From the NCBI RefSeq assembly GCF_932276165.1, contig NC_063986.1, positions 8,878,501-8,942,500 on the forward strand: 64,000 bases of DNA, written 5' to 3'. This document shows, one piece after another, positions 53,701 through 64,000 of the stretch. How positions within the stretch are numbered: the first letter of the stretch is position 1; every line of letters begins with the position of its first letter. The notes beneath the pieces were generated by a model. It worked only from the letters and a program-made list of their open reading frames with translations. It did not search any database and was not told the DNA's origin. A program made the position numbers and the translations under genes. Source of the stretch: Plutella xylostella. Lineage: Eukaryota > Arthropoda > Insecta > Lepidoptera > Plutellidae.

Positions 53701-54031
53701 AAATTATTAAGAAAAAACATGACCAAGTAAGTTTTTTTTTGTAAGCAACTAACCTGTAGCACTAGCAAATATATAATTATTAGATCTATATTTGTACTTA
53801 CTGTCACTCACTCGGCACCCCTTGTCCCTTGTTACAATACCGTAAGTTAATAACTATGTAGCAGAGGTATATATTATTTTTTATTTCCAGCTGATGGCTT
53901 CCTGTAATAATCTATTGCAGCAACATTACGCTGAAAACAGAGCTGACGAAGCATCCACGGTGTCTACTGACACATTTAATTACAAAAACGAGCGCATTGT
54001 GGCTAAGAATTCAAATAAAATGTTTTATTGA
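46263..54031 (+). CDS. MDH1B-like malate dehydrogenase homologue (probable pseudoenzyme)
   Basis: Exons: 46263-46523 (tentative first exon), 46744-46979, 47309-47657, 49781-49908, 50522-50600, 52910-53069, 53596-53726, 53891-54031; about 494 residues, near the length of vertebrate MDH1B. Family marks: PLRVLVVNPLEQPSRLI with SGSIFG (nucleotide-fold start), ITDADVFCFL, HVTAEARSVLAAHLKV, QVWAVNDKNLHVEV, FNDAWIKKGYID, IGVISDGSLGTVKGLPYILP. In true malate dehydrogenases the QVWAVND position reads WGNHS with the catalytic His; here there is none. The Arg of the substrate loop (TAEAR) is kept. MDH1B is known mainly from testis and cilia. The first exon joins in phase but lacks clear similarity. Confidence 0.82.
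47761..49018. mobile_element. 1.26-kb TIR DNA transposon, non-autonomous, with 8-base target duplication
   Basis: Inverted repeats of about 158 bases (GGCTTAGGAGGCAAGTCGCC... against ...GGCGACTTGCCTCCTAAGCC), nearly identical, flanked on both sides by ACTTTGAT (47753-47760 and 49019-49026). An 8-base duplication suggests the hAT, P or Merlin groups; the GG start would suit Merlin best. The interior has no transposase frame, but has its own small palindrome at about 48103-48131. In the MDH1B-like intron 3. Confidence 0.9.
49082..49260. mobile_element. Short RTE 3' end fragment
   Basis: CATCACCATCATTTATATCA followed by CTACTGGACATAGGCCTCTT and CCAAGGAGGGGCACAACGCT, matching the 3' end of the element at 42082-42405. 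Decayed. Confidence 0.65.
50225..50455 (-). mobile_element. tRNA-derived SINE in MDH1B-like intron
   Basis: On the minus strand the head has ATGGCGTAGTGGTTAG (A-box), ACTACTAAGCC and GGTTCGATTCC (B-box), followed by CGGCTGGGGCAGATATTTG as in the element at the window start. The body differs afterwards. Confidence 0.8.
50695..52645 (-). mobile_element. 5'-truncated non-LTR retrotransposon (Jockey/CR1-like)
   Basis: Minus-strand element ending in an (AAAT)n tail (50696-50729 on the plus strand), with an untranslated stretch and the reverse-transcriptase frame at 50967-52610. There is no endonuclease part, so only the 3' half was inserted. It has landed inside a MITE in the intron between MDH1B-like exons 50522-50600 and 52910-53069. 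Confidence 0.85.
50967..52610 (-). CDS. Reverse transcriptase of the truncated LINE
   Basis: Unbroken frame of 547 codons. Polymerase motifs in order: FNTAAAPGPDAVPTFLVKD, WKLSRVTPVPK, HRPIAVLSVFAKLFE, DSQHGFRVGRSATTN, AFFDFRKAFDVV, SGVSQGSTIGPTLF and the catalytic YADDLKIY, then HFNVDKCRLMTFGR. This is the Jockey/CR1/L2-like layout. There is no upstream endonuclease and no gag, so it is not autonomous as it stands. The open frame suggests recent insertion. GC-rich third positions near 51120-51200 and 52550-52610 differ from the host gene. Confidence 0.88.
   Translation of the reverse strand: MARVPRLDADAAARAAGATAAPLTVSISTITEKDIRDSVRGFNTAAAPGPDAVPTFLVKDCIHALIKPLLHLYNLAVQSCEYPTAWKLSRVTPVPKSSSINVPEHRPIAVLSVFAKLFEHILNKQITRQIEPYLDDSQHGFRVGRSATTNHICFVDSTLSEMDAGYQVDTAFFDFRKAFDVVNNDLLLIKLASFGFDTDLLKFIASYLANRRQYVKLGPYCSDGYHTRSGVSQGSTIGPTLFALMVNDLPNVLQVCKCLMYADDLKIYTSIKSTVDCELLQQDIDAIGHWSELNEMHFNVDKCRLMTFGRLQSHVEHCYTLLGCPIQRVVEIRDLGVLFDPQLTFRNHILACCKSANKVLGYVMRTASHFSDTRVAMVLYTSFVRSKLEFDAITWGPYEAKYIVMMERLQRKFARYIFRRVYGYYPFLYPSLFVIGMVGMETLEVRRAVHTVVHYLRLLRGGVDNPAALSGVGLWAPARGGRPRRAACARPPALAPVVEVTTIRGQNAPTVRAIRHINNFLERCQDADIHHTTLPSLIRLCKVVLSS
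53260..53365. repeat. GCTACG-rich inverted repeat cluster
   Basis: A run with many GCTACG/CGTAGC words in both orientations (GCTACGAAATGCGTAGCTG ... CGCAGTCGTAGCAC), after a TGTC repeat. Likely a decayed palindromic element in an MDH1B-like intron. Confidence 0.5.
54014..54019 (+). terminator. AATAAA inside the last codons of the MDH1B-like gene
   Basis: AATAAA ends 10 bases before the TGA (54029-54031); no other signal lies close downstream, so cleavage probably falls just after the stop. Confidence 0.5.
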
Positions 54032-55348
54032 GATCTTAAACTCTTAACTCTTATTTATACTCAGTTTGTAACTCTTTCATGGAAAAAAGAAAACTTTCAT
54101 TCTTATTAAATCTGTTAGGTTCCAGTAAAATAATGATGGTCTGGATATTTATGGCTAGCCTGCAGTCTTCATGTGAATTAAAATCCTTGAATGTCCTGCA
54201 CAGGATTTGAATCCGGGATGTTCGGTGAAAGTCAGTGTAGTGAACTGCCCCACAAAGATAATAAACAAAGCGTGGTTTAATATCAGAATAATAACTTTCT
54301 CTTGCAAGTTCTTGTGCCATCTGTTAGTTGCACTTGCGTCTGTTACCGTAACTTTACAGATAATGTCTACTATTTGCAGTGTAATATTGTAAATAATCGT
54401 ATGATTTTAATGGCTATAAACTTTTTTGTTAGTGGAGAGTAGGTAGTTGTAGGCAGGTAAGTATTATAGAAATGTTTATTGAAATTAAGAAAAATAAACT
54501 TTAAAAAATATATAAATAATAAGTTGTTCGAGTTGTTCTTTATGAGAATCCCCAGTCTTCCGATCGTTCCCATCCCGCATCCCTCTCGGGGCGCACGAAA
54601 GCGCATTTTCCCGTGTCCCTTTCCTTATCACAGTACTAAAAAGAACCAGTGTTATGTTGTTCTCATGGCTGGGGACTATTCTCATGGTTGATTTTAGCTT
54701 ACTCGTCATCATCTCTATACACAAAATATCTCGTGAATAACATACAATGTTTCACTTCAAACATGAGTTTGTAGTGAGCGAGCCAATATTGAGAAACCTA
54801 AAATCGGGGGCCTGGTTAGTGGGAGTTAGTAAAGCTTTCAACTTACGTGAAGTGAGTTCACGTATTTTTTTCCAGTTTAGACGTTATTCACGTGAATCAC
54901 GTTACATATTATGTCTAATAACCCCTTACTGTAAGTTGTACTGTACCCTTACTATGATCACTCGTTTAGACTTATGGAAATAGGTATATAATATAGTAGG
55001 TATAGTAGGTATATAATGTATTAAACTCAGTGTTCAGAATCAGTCGGAATACCTAATGTTTAAGTTCCCTTTTTCTGGGAACACCTATTTACAGATATAT
55101 GCTTCTTAGATGTATCTAAAGTATCTAAACCTCATAATATAAAAACAGACTTTTTTTAAGCTTCTGCGCTATCTATTCTCTTCTACTAACCTGACCTTTA
55201 CAAAGCGGGCGATTTACTCCCACGTTAGACAAATGTAAAAGATTCGACAAACAGTGACATTAAAGCGGCAGAGTCCCACTCGCACTCTTTAATCTGCAGC
55301 GCCCCAATATCATAGTAAGGGGGCGGTCTCAAACAACTCTCAACCAGT
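54032..55348. other. Intergenic stretch
   Basis: No coding frame with family resemblance. The frames at 54370-54760 are AT-driven and mutually overlapping. Confidence 0.5.
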
Positions 55349-55418
55349 TTGTTTAACCTTTTCTGTCAATTTGAATCCAACCTGCGGGTGTGTAATTTCC
55401 ATTATGCTCAGAGACAGT

Positions 55419-55551
55419 CGTGTTTGTCGAAGCTGAATCCGGAGCTCCGGGAACCGAGCCGGGTTGTTAGCACGGATACAAGTGCAGTGGCTCCGGATGA
55501 TTATATTATGGTGTTTGCACTAAGCTCTCGGCTCACGATGAAAAAGGACGG
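55419..55551 (+). other. Possible 5' exon of an unseen gene
   Basis: An open stretch with balanced codon use ends GATGAAAAAGGACG before GTTAGT, a usable donor. A short coding start at 55508 (MVFALSSRLTMKKDG) is possible. GC content is higher than the surroundings and no further exon of such a gene was found to 64 kb, so the call is weak. Confidence 0.25.
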
Positions 55552-55559
55552 TTAGTTTT

Positions 55560-58500
55560 TATTGTCCGCGAATGCCGCGCGGCGCGCTTCATGCTAATGA
55601 AATTTAATTGTGTTTTTCATGTGCAGCAGTATGCAGGACAACATGCGAATATAACCACAGATTATTTTAAGTTATAAGCTGGGTACTGACTATTGTTAAG
55701 ACTTGTAATATAACATGTTACACAGTGAGCACTCATGTGGTCAGTACATCATGTTACAGGCAAACCATAAGTAATACTATACTGATTGCATGAATGCTCG
55801 CTGAGTAATATTATTATATTTCACCTCGTAACGTTGCCGTTGGTTAGTCGGAACCCAGCTTTATATTTTATATGAGTATGTGAAAGAAGAGAACACCTAC
55901 CTTCAACGAACACTCAAGCTTACATTATAATCTGAAATATTACAGAGCACCTATTCTAAATTCAAAATCCTACCACTATACATCAATTCTCGCCAGCCAT
56001 GTAGGGGCATTATGTTATAATAAGGAGTGGTTGTCTACGAAGGTCGTATATCTCGGGTGCCCACCGCCTTGGTCGATAGTCGTGCCAAGATAAATGCACC
56101 ACTTAATACGTTCCCAGGAGATTTAGCCGCTTATCTACGCCCTAATGCTCGAAATCGAAACTTTGGATCAATGAGTTGCTATAAGTAACCTTTGATGGTA
56201 TAAATACGTCTTTTTTGTAGTGTAGTTTTAGGCTCCTGTTAATTAATACTAATTGGACTATAAAACTATTCTGTCTATATCAAGTACATCGCTTTGCGTC
56301 TAAAGTCAAAGCTTGTCACTTTTAACAACGCACACTTTCTGAAACTACCTCACATATATACACATATTTCTACCATACCTAAGTATATTTTTACCAAGTA
56401 CCATATAAATATACATGTATGTAAAATGTGTTTCTACTAAAGGCAAATAAAGTACACTCGGGACTTTAAAAGGAGCTTGTGAGAGCATCTAAAGGAGTTT
56501 TCAGTCTAAACAAGCCAGTTTTTCAGCTGCGCAATTTCCCGGCTAACTAAATTAATTTGTAGCGGGCACATGGCGGAATTACCTGAGAACTAACGTACTA
56601 GAACTTTCTTTACAAGCTTCATAAAGTTCCGGCCAAGATGGAGTACGTATTGGCCGTGTGATTGAGCACGCCGCCTTCTATACATGCATGCGGACGATAC
56701 AAGGTGTTGCGAAAGTGGTAAAACCCGAAAAGGGGTGATTTAGGGTGTAATTCTGAACAATTTTTGGGCTACAACCCCTTGAGTCACCCCCTTGCAGGTT
56801 ACTATGCCACGTTCGGAACACCCTGTATAAAGTAATCTTAATTTAAAATTAATACAACATTGAATTTAGGTCATCTACTGACAGAATCCGTAGATAGTAT
56901 AGATTTTAAACACATATATACACTCAAGCCCGATGCAATCACATTAGGTATATCAAGTAAAAAAAACAAGTAAAAAGTACGTTAAAATCCAAACTGTGAA
57001 AACTAAAATCGGACTCTACTGAATAAATCATGTATTTTTGCAGAGCTTACTAAGCTAAATAAATGTTTTCGTTTCAATACGATTTCCTATGTAAGTTAGG
57101 TTTCCGAAAATAAACATCAGCAGTTTACGTCGGCTATTTTCGGCACTAAACACACCTTCCGACATTACAATGTATCCGGGCAACTTCTGTATTCAAAGCT
57201 GCCGATAGGGTTGCGAGCTCTCACATTAATTTATGTAAGTTTCATAACAATTTTAATGTAAGTATATTTTGGTTCTTCGCGAGGTTTACTGACAAAATCT
57301 GGACCTTAGAAGAGTAGGTAGAAGTACCATCATACTAGAACGGAAGTTAAAAAAATTAGCTTTATGTCAAAATCGTCGTCGGTCCAAAAAAAAATATATA
57401 CGTACCACTTACCTACTTACTCACAATCGTCACATAGGTATATTATAATATAACACTTACTGTCATCCGTGCACAAATATCTCTTGAAGTGGCAACCCTA
57501 CCTATCGGCCATTTTGTGCGGGGCGTTGGGAATTCGAATCAAACTCGTCTCATTAGCCGGTGAAGGAAAAGTTGTATTAGTTGACCAACTCTGTCGCGGA
57601 CTGCGCCCCGGACGGAGTCAGGCGATACGGCCGGGATTGCCCTGTATTGATATATCATTTGTCGTCATCGCCTCCTTATGACCTTTTTCATTTGATATCA
57701 AGACATGTTATATAAGTCTGATATATCTTTATTGTTCAATTTGTAACATACTTACCATGTATCAACAGGCATGTTAATAAATAAATTAAAGTTTATTGTT
57801 GAATAAGTAAAGACTGATCATTTATCTTCTCCTGGCCACGTTAGATTGCAATTTGCAGTATCATACCAACTTTCCGAAAATAATACGTAAAGTGCACTAT
57901 TTTCTTGAAGATTTTTCGGGTCAAACTTTCATCGTTCAATCGATCTTGCAGTCTATTGAATTGACTTGTTTTCCGAAGCCAGTGAGGGCATTTGGCTTTG
58001 GCGAGAAATAGCGCAATCTCTAAATGAAAACCTGAGTACATCCAGGGTCCGAGTGTGGAGGAGCTCCAAGGAGTTCTTGGCTTTTATGATTATGCACACA
58101 AGTTTCCTTGACTGCACTGTTGACTTTTCACTAGGAAACTAAAATGATTAGGTACTTACTACTAACTGAAGTACATAAAATGTTTAGCTTATAAAATATT
58201 TAATTAAATCTTAATCACTATCTCACTTCTTAAGGGTCCTGATCTGCTCAATTCACAAAATCGTTTAGCGCAATTAAAACAAATATAAACAATTTAATCG
58301 CCCAGTTTTCCTTTGCTCCAGCGATCCATCAGCAAACCGAACCCGGCAATAAGAAAAAAGGCGGGGAACCAAACAATTCGTTTTTTCCTCTTTGTTTATC
58401 CCTTCAGGTAGAGTCCTCGAAGGTTTAGTGTCACATTAACACAACAGAGATTCCTTGGCCTCTCGCCTCCCCGAGACATCCGTTATCTGGGCGGTCCGCT

Positions 58501-61318
58501 TCCTGAATTTATTGACTTTTTTCCCGCCTTAATTTCCAAAGATTCGGTCGATAAAATTGTCAAGACGAATGGCTGTTACGGCAATGGCGCATTAACGCTG
58601 CCCCTGGGAAATATCTTTGTGTTTTTTGTAGTCTACCTATTTAAAAAGCCGTGTACCTATCGGATTAGGATCGTCTTTATTTGATTCGGAATGGGGTTGG
58701 TGTTTTATACGGAGGAAACGGGTTTTGTATTTCAACATTTCAACCATCGGAAGATAGAGATTATGTAGGAAAATAAAAATAAATTTATATGTAGGTACCG
58801 AATTTTCTTTCATTTTCTTGGTCTGGTCCAGAACTTTTGGATCCACCTCGCATACATTTTTCACACCATACTTACCATGGATCGAAAAAAGGAGCAGAAA
58901 ATATCATTTGAATAAATAAACGGCACAGCACCCCTTTCTAACAACACGCACCAATAAAAGCGCATATTTTCGGCTCTTAATAAAAGCGAAACTGAGAAAT
59001 TTCCTTTCAATACTCCACCCTGCGAATGCCTTGCAAAAAATACAGATTCACATAAGAATATATTAGTATCTTCGTTCCTGAGAGGGTTTTGATACGCCGG
59101 TACAATTTGGCACAAAAAACCTTTCAATGCCCGGTCGTAACGTTAAATAATAAATGGCATTGCTGGGAACGAAGCAGGTGACATTGAAGCTGCGACGGTA
59201 TTGGAACTGCTAATCTTATAGGGAATTGACCGGTGACGGCGGATCAGATTATGCGAGTCCCAAATTAAATATTGAAGGCCCCGCCTGTGTAGTTGGTTTA
59301 TTTGCGGCGCTAACTTTTTGGTAAACGGCAAACTAGTTCAATAGTTAATTTGAGTGAGGTTTGTAATTTAGTTTTGACGTGATTATGATTAGGGAACTAT
59401 CAAGTCTGAAGTCTCCGTGTAAAGTTTAGAAATATTTTCAGCGATAAAAAATGTTTTAGTGAAAAAATACTGCAAAAAGAGTATGGAAGGCAAAGATGTT
59501 TCAAAGGAGAATATACCTTTAAAAAATGCATTGCTCCAAGGTACATTATAAAGATACGCGTAAAATGTCGTTGATATCGACAAAAGTTCAGGTAGGTATC
59601 ATAATTATGATGATTATAATCAATCATTTCTTTGCATAAGTACATGATATATGGCCTGTATGTATTTTATACCTTTAGTCTCGTATAATATCCACGCAGA
59701 AAGGCTTTCTACAATAACTTGAGGCAGGTGTAATAGTGTAATAAGATCCTATGAGCATAAACTGTAACCAGGAGGAGACGGGTCGAGAATTTTTGTTTAA
59801 AAATTCAATACCGTCTATAAGAAACTCGTTTTAAGAACGCAACGGGCTCTGAAAATCCCCATTTTCACCTAATAACACGGATAAAAGATTACCCGATTAG
59901 TGCAAGGGATTCCCTATAGGGATAGGAAACACCGACTGAGATTAAACTTTTAAAAATATTATAATTTTATATTTTTAGGATACCTTTACCGAATTGCTCA
60001 ATAAAGTTGTTTAATGATCGGACGGATCCTACAACTTTTCTGATAATATTATGTTACAACATAAGTACTTACTTTCCTTTAAACTCTCAATAAGAGTTTA
60101 AACATAATATTTTATGTAATTTCATCGTCAAAACATTACCTACTCAAATAAACCATTAACAGAATTTTCTGTTTAGCAGTACAAATAATTGACTTTTCGT
60201 AAAGCAATGGCAAATTTACCTTAGGGGAGAAGGTAAACAAGTTGGAAACGAAATATAAGACCTAAATAAATACTAATTAACATGAAATGGAATACTATAA
60301 GTACTTACTCATCTATTAAGGACAACATCATGGGCCATATTGGTATATTACGTTACAGTTTTATGTTTTCTGAACCGAAAATTTCTTAGAATTGCTTCAT
60401 TTATTTTCTGCTTTGTTGTGTAATTATAATTTTCCATCAGAGAAAGCAATTTTTCAATTAATATTTTAGGGTTGTGATTTGTTTAGTTATCGCAAATATG
60501 TACATATTTGTGTATAATACACTATAAAAAGGGTTGGATTAAATAATATTTACACTTGGAAAATGAAAAATGAGCAGAGAAACTGCAAACAAAACGAATA
60601 AAGATCGAATAGCCAGGTATCGGCGACGTGTGTAACTGAAAACTGAATTAAAGATTCTAGAAAGAGCAATAAGTACCAGGGAGGCTACTCTCTAAATCGA
60701 CGAACGAACGAACAAGAAATTTCACGGGATCGGCACGCTTAATACAACGAGATAGATACGTAGTTAGCATAGCGCAGCGAATCTTCGGAAAAGCAAATCT
60801 ACAGCTCTAACCACGCCCCTATCTCGCGTGCCGATTGAGTGACAATTCCCCTTAGTTCGTTCAACGATATCAAGAGTAACCCCCCTGAAAGCGGAGTGCC
60901 TCTCTGGAATCCTTTTAAAAATTAAACTCCATCACAGCAATTCGAAAAAACTTTTTCCCAGACGTGTCGGAAGCTGGGGCGATTAAATTTCGTATTTACA
61001 TCGGACATAATTTATTAGCTCAGTAAGATTTGTCCGCAAAAGACATAAGGGACCGTCGATATATTACACCGCTGGGTTAGATCCAGGGTTGCGTCGCGTA
61101 GGGTTATGTATGTGACATTACATAATAAAATTTGGTATGTATAGCAAAAAAGATATTTATCCATCCGCAGCGCAAATATTTTTAATTGAACGGGGTTGTT
61201 GTACATTCGTCACCAAGTAAATTTGTCATGAAAAAACTGTACATTTTATTTTTGTAATATGTATGTGTATATACTAAACTATTTTTAATTACGTACCTTT
61301 CTTTCATCTATGAGTCTT
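55560..61318. other. Long stretch without recognised genes
   Basis: AT-rich, with scattered short frames lacking any motif. Contains one fold-back element (56702-56826). It could be intergenic or a long intron. Confidence 0.45.
56702..56826. mobile_element. MITE with AAGGTGTTGCGAAAGTGGTA / CGGAACACCCTGTATA ends
   Basis: 125 bases with inverted GAAAAGGGGTGATT and AGTCACCCCCTTGC words. Related to 30059-30150 and the ends of 32676-32993. Confidence 0.65.
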
Positions 61319-61937
61319 TAGTCCAGTCAAGGAATGAGGTGTAGAGTGCGTGAGCAGGTAACTAAGCGATTCCTTCAGAAACTTGTTGAGGGGGCTTAGG
61401 TTGTTAACATACCAAAAGTCCTGACTCCTAGGTGATGAGCGGGGGGAAGGAGGGGGGGGATAAAGGTACGAATTTTTGGTTTTTAGCTTATATCTCGAAA
61501 ACGGTGCATCGGAGAGAAATATTTTCAACTAATGAAATGGAGCTCTTAAAATTATCTAAAACTTTTATGTCTTATGTTTTTTTCTAATTCCTAACCGTTT
61601 TCGAGCTATACCCTCGGGAAAAGTGAAAATTTACAAGAAAAATTCATTCATGTCAAAACATTCATAAATATTGCATCATATTATTGTCTAGACCTATTCA
61701 TAAACGAATAAAATGAAGAGGAAAGAAGTTGTAGATTTTTAAATTAAAAAGAGATATAAGCTAAAAACTAAAAATTCGTACCTTTATCCTCCCCTCCTTC
61801 CCCCCGCTCATCACCTAGGAGTCAGGACTTTTGGTATGTTAACAACCTAAGCCCCCTGAACAAGTTTCTGAAGGAATCGCTTAGTTACCTGCTCACGCAC
61901 TCTACACCTCATTTTGAGTCATTTATTGACTGGACTA
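61319..61937. mobile_element. 619-base MITE with TAGTCCAGTCAA ends
   Basis: The inverted arms are about 180 bases and closely matched (GAGGTGTAGAGTGCGTGAGC, CTAGGTGATGAGCGGGGGGA and their complements). CTT on both sides (61316-61318, 61938-61940) may be a 3-base target duplication. No transposase. Confidence 0.85.
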
Positions 61938-61940
61938 CTT

Positions 61941-62908
61941 AGGATAAAACTGTTAGACTGTTGCTAGACATTCATCTCTTTCCTCGACTTTTCATAACCC
62001 TTAGCCCCAATTTCTCCATAGTCGGTTAGATCATAACCAGGGAAAATTTGTTCATTTATCCGTCATCACCATATTAAATTCTTGACAGATGTGTCAAAAG
62101 TCAAGCAATAATCCCTGGTTATGCTCTAACCATGGAAGTAATAGGGCGAAATTGGCAGTAATCTATTAACTTGAAAAATAACGCCTACGCCGCAATTCTC
62201 CGATAACATTCATTCAATTAAAAACAATCGATATCTATGCAAATGAGGTGATGCGCATGCATTATGCATTACACCTGTAGTGTGAGCGGAGTTGATTGCA
62301 GTGGGCGGGCGAGCCCCGACGCGGATGACCGAATGTTTTCTCTACAAAGTGACTGATGGGTGGCCGGTTGTATAGTATGATATGACAAATAAATTAGCTA
62401 CTACTATAATTAGATACTTTCATGTAAATTAGCCACACACACGAGTCCGCCTTATTCAATGTTAGCCGCTAACTACCAATAAGGTATAAGGACGGTTACA
62501 TAAGGTATCGGAGTTGAAATATAAATTAGTTAAATTTTGCATTCAACAACTTCACGAGTTGTCTTAATAGTCATTCAAGGAAATGTGGTCATTCAATGAA
62601 AGTGCAAGTCATACAATCAAACAGCGGATTCAATCAGATGACTACGACCGACATATTGGCTCCAGCAGTAGAATCCAACACTGACCATCGTTTATTATTG
62701 TCCATAGCAAGTAAGTAATCAGAAAATATATATTTTACAAATGATGGTAGTTTATTATTATCACTTTGTTTTCCTTGACCCTAATTCTCCTGACATATTG
62801 TTGCGGCACGAGGCGACTCTTGTAAATAATGTGAGCACCTTTTGTACAGTATTTAGGGTTCTGCTGTCAAAGGCCAAAAACAATGTCACTGCCAATCGCT
62901 GCGATTAT
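61941..62908. other. Spacer with one GC-richer pocket
   Basis: A palindromic element lies at 62022-62135. About 62285-62345 (GTGGGCGGGCGAGCCCCGAC) is GC-rich against an AT-rich background and could be promoter-like, but no gene start is visible. Confidence 0.35.
62022..62135. mobile_element. Small palindromic MITE
   Basis: GGTTAGATCATAACCAGGGA at the left and TCCCTGGTTATGCTCTAACC at the right, about 114 bases. Confidence 0.75.
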
Positions 62909-63103
62909 ACAGGGTGTTGCAAAAAGGTTATACGAAAAAATATAAAATTTTCCATATAAACTTTGTTGGTCAAGTGACTTTTTACTATGGAGAATGTTTT
63001 TTTTCGGGAATTTTGAAATTCTGATTTCAGTTTCGGGCTTAGATATAGGTACCATGCTGCACATGTAGGTTTCGGCTTAGTACACTTTTTGCAACACCCT
63101 GTA
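62909..63103. mobile_element. MITE, ACAGGGTGTTGCAAAAAGGG family, full copy
   Basis: Ends ACAGGGTGTTGCAAAAAGG and TTTTTGCAACACCCTGT; shares its whole interior with 21209-21418 (GGTCAAGTGACTTTTTACTA, GTTTCGGCTTAGTACAC). Confidence 0.85.
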
Positions 63104-64000
63104 TAATAAAGGTGCGAATTGGCGGTGAACGACTTCAGCTTGCAGCGCAACACATGTCGCAATGCCACTGCTGTTTTATTTGAACTACTACAATACAAGA
63201 TAAATCGTCGAGCGTAATTTCGCTAGCCGCCTAATAAACCCCATAGAACAATACATTGTAGTAGTTGCGATACATCGTCATCATGATTATCTCCATTCAT
63301 CGAGAAAATACTAAGTAGGTACCGTGAATTTTGTTGTGATGTGATGATTTTGTTCGCAAAACAGTTTTAAGACCAGCTGAATAACCCCTTGTTGACAAGT
63401 TTATCTATGAACAGTTTTCAAGATGGCTCAAGGAGGCGTGGAAAAGTTAAATAAATTCGAAAGAACATTAGATAAGGGAATGGTCTTTGTAATGTCTTTG
63501 GGATGCCGTTAATGCAACCGAAGTGCCGTATATTTCTGTCGCGAACGTATGAGTCTGTGCGGTGAAGTATGTTTTGATAAAGAACGGCGATCACATCGAT
63601 TACCAATCCGGATTGATTGATTTTATAATTTTATTATTATACTTTTAGACTTGCAACATCTGATTGTATAGTTCATTTACACCTCAACCAATTTTGATGA
63701 AATAATAATAATCATACCTATCACTCACTGCTCAAACAAAATATTACATTAAAATCGGTCTATATGATAAAAAAAAAACACTAAATCAATTCAGTTAGTT
63801 GAAGAGCCAGCTACTGACAGACACACATGAATTCAAGCTTATAACAGCCTTCATTTCTGACATAGATTAAATTTAGTTACAAAAAAACAATGCGCTGCCA
63901 CTGCATACAGTGCTTCTGTCCGAAAACTCAGAGTTGCTAACTACAGACTTCACTATCTAGTCACATCACACCGTTAAATTGACTGAAGTAAAACGCTACG
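63104..64000. other. Right edge, no gene recognised
   Basis: AT-rich, with only short frames without motifs. Confidence 0.5.

Noticed and set aside
57469..57681. Frame of 70 codons with GC-richer composition
   Set aside because: No motif, no clear splice sites and no neighbouring exon.

Overview
This is a moth or butterfly (Lepidoptera) nuclear window. The evidence is AT-rich DNA with split genes and GT-AG introns, tRNA-headed SINEs, RTE-type LINE 3' ends with (ATC)n tails, and many short palindromic MITEs. There are no operons, CRISPR arrays or stand-alone tRNA genes. All exon boundaries below were read by eye from splice sites and reading phase; no transcript or database search was available.

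Layout. (1) 1.7-12.3 kb, + strand: a large gene of at least 11 coding exons. It encodes five diverged copies of one domain that resembles a cysteine-peptidase (deubiquitinase-like) fold with its catalytic residues replaced, joined by an acidic/proline-rich linker. The linker exons carry three local exon duplications. (2) 13.3-14.6 kb, - strand: a p23 (Hsp90 co-chaperone) gene with an unbroken coding region behind a dense cluster of heat-shock elements. (3) 17.5-21.9 kb, - strand: PDCD2-like (Trus family), eight exons. (4) 24.7-26.4 kb, + strand: a secreted proline-rich protein with a PNRPQRPEYP-type repeat. (5) 27.5-30.3 kb, + strand: a serine carboxypeptidase, 5' exon not found. (6) 31.1-45.4 kb, - strand: a RUN + coiled-coil + FYVE protein (RUFY family) with two alternative first exons and a duplicated exon that makes an alternative C-terminus. 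(7) 46.3-54.0 kb, + strand: an MDH1B-like malate dehydrogenase homologue lacking the usual catalytic histidine, with a DNA transposon, a SINE and a LINE nested inside a MITE in its introns. (8) 54.0-64.0 kb: no confident gene, one possible 5' exon near 55.5 kb, and several MITEs.

The genes are not an obvious functional unit. p23 (chaperoning), PDCD2L (ribosome biogenesis) and RUFY (endosome traffic) are housekeeping types. The pseudo-peptidase repeat gene is the least ordinary locus: it combines tandem, apparently dead enzyme domains with exon copies that differ from their partners only at synonymous sites. Four genes have AATAAA overlapping, or within about 15 bases of, the stop codon.
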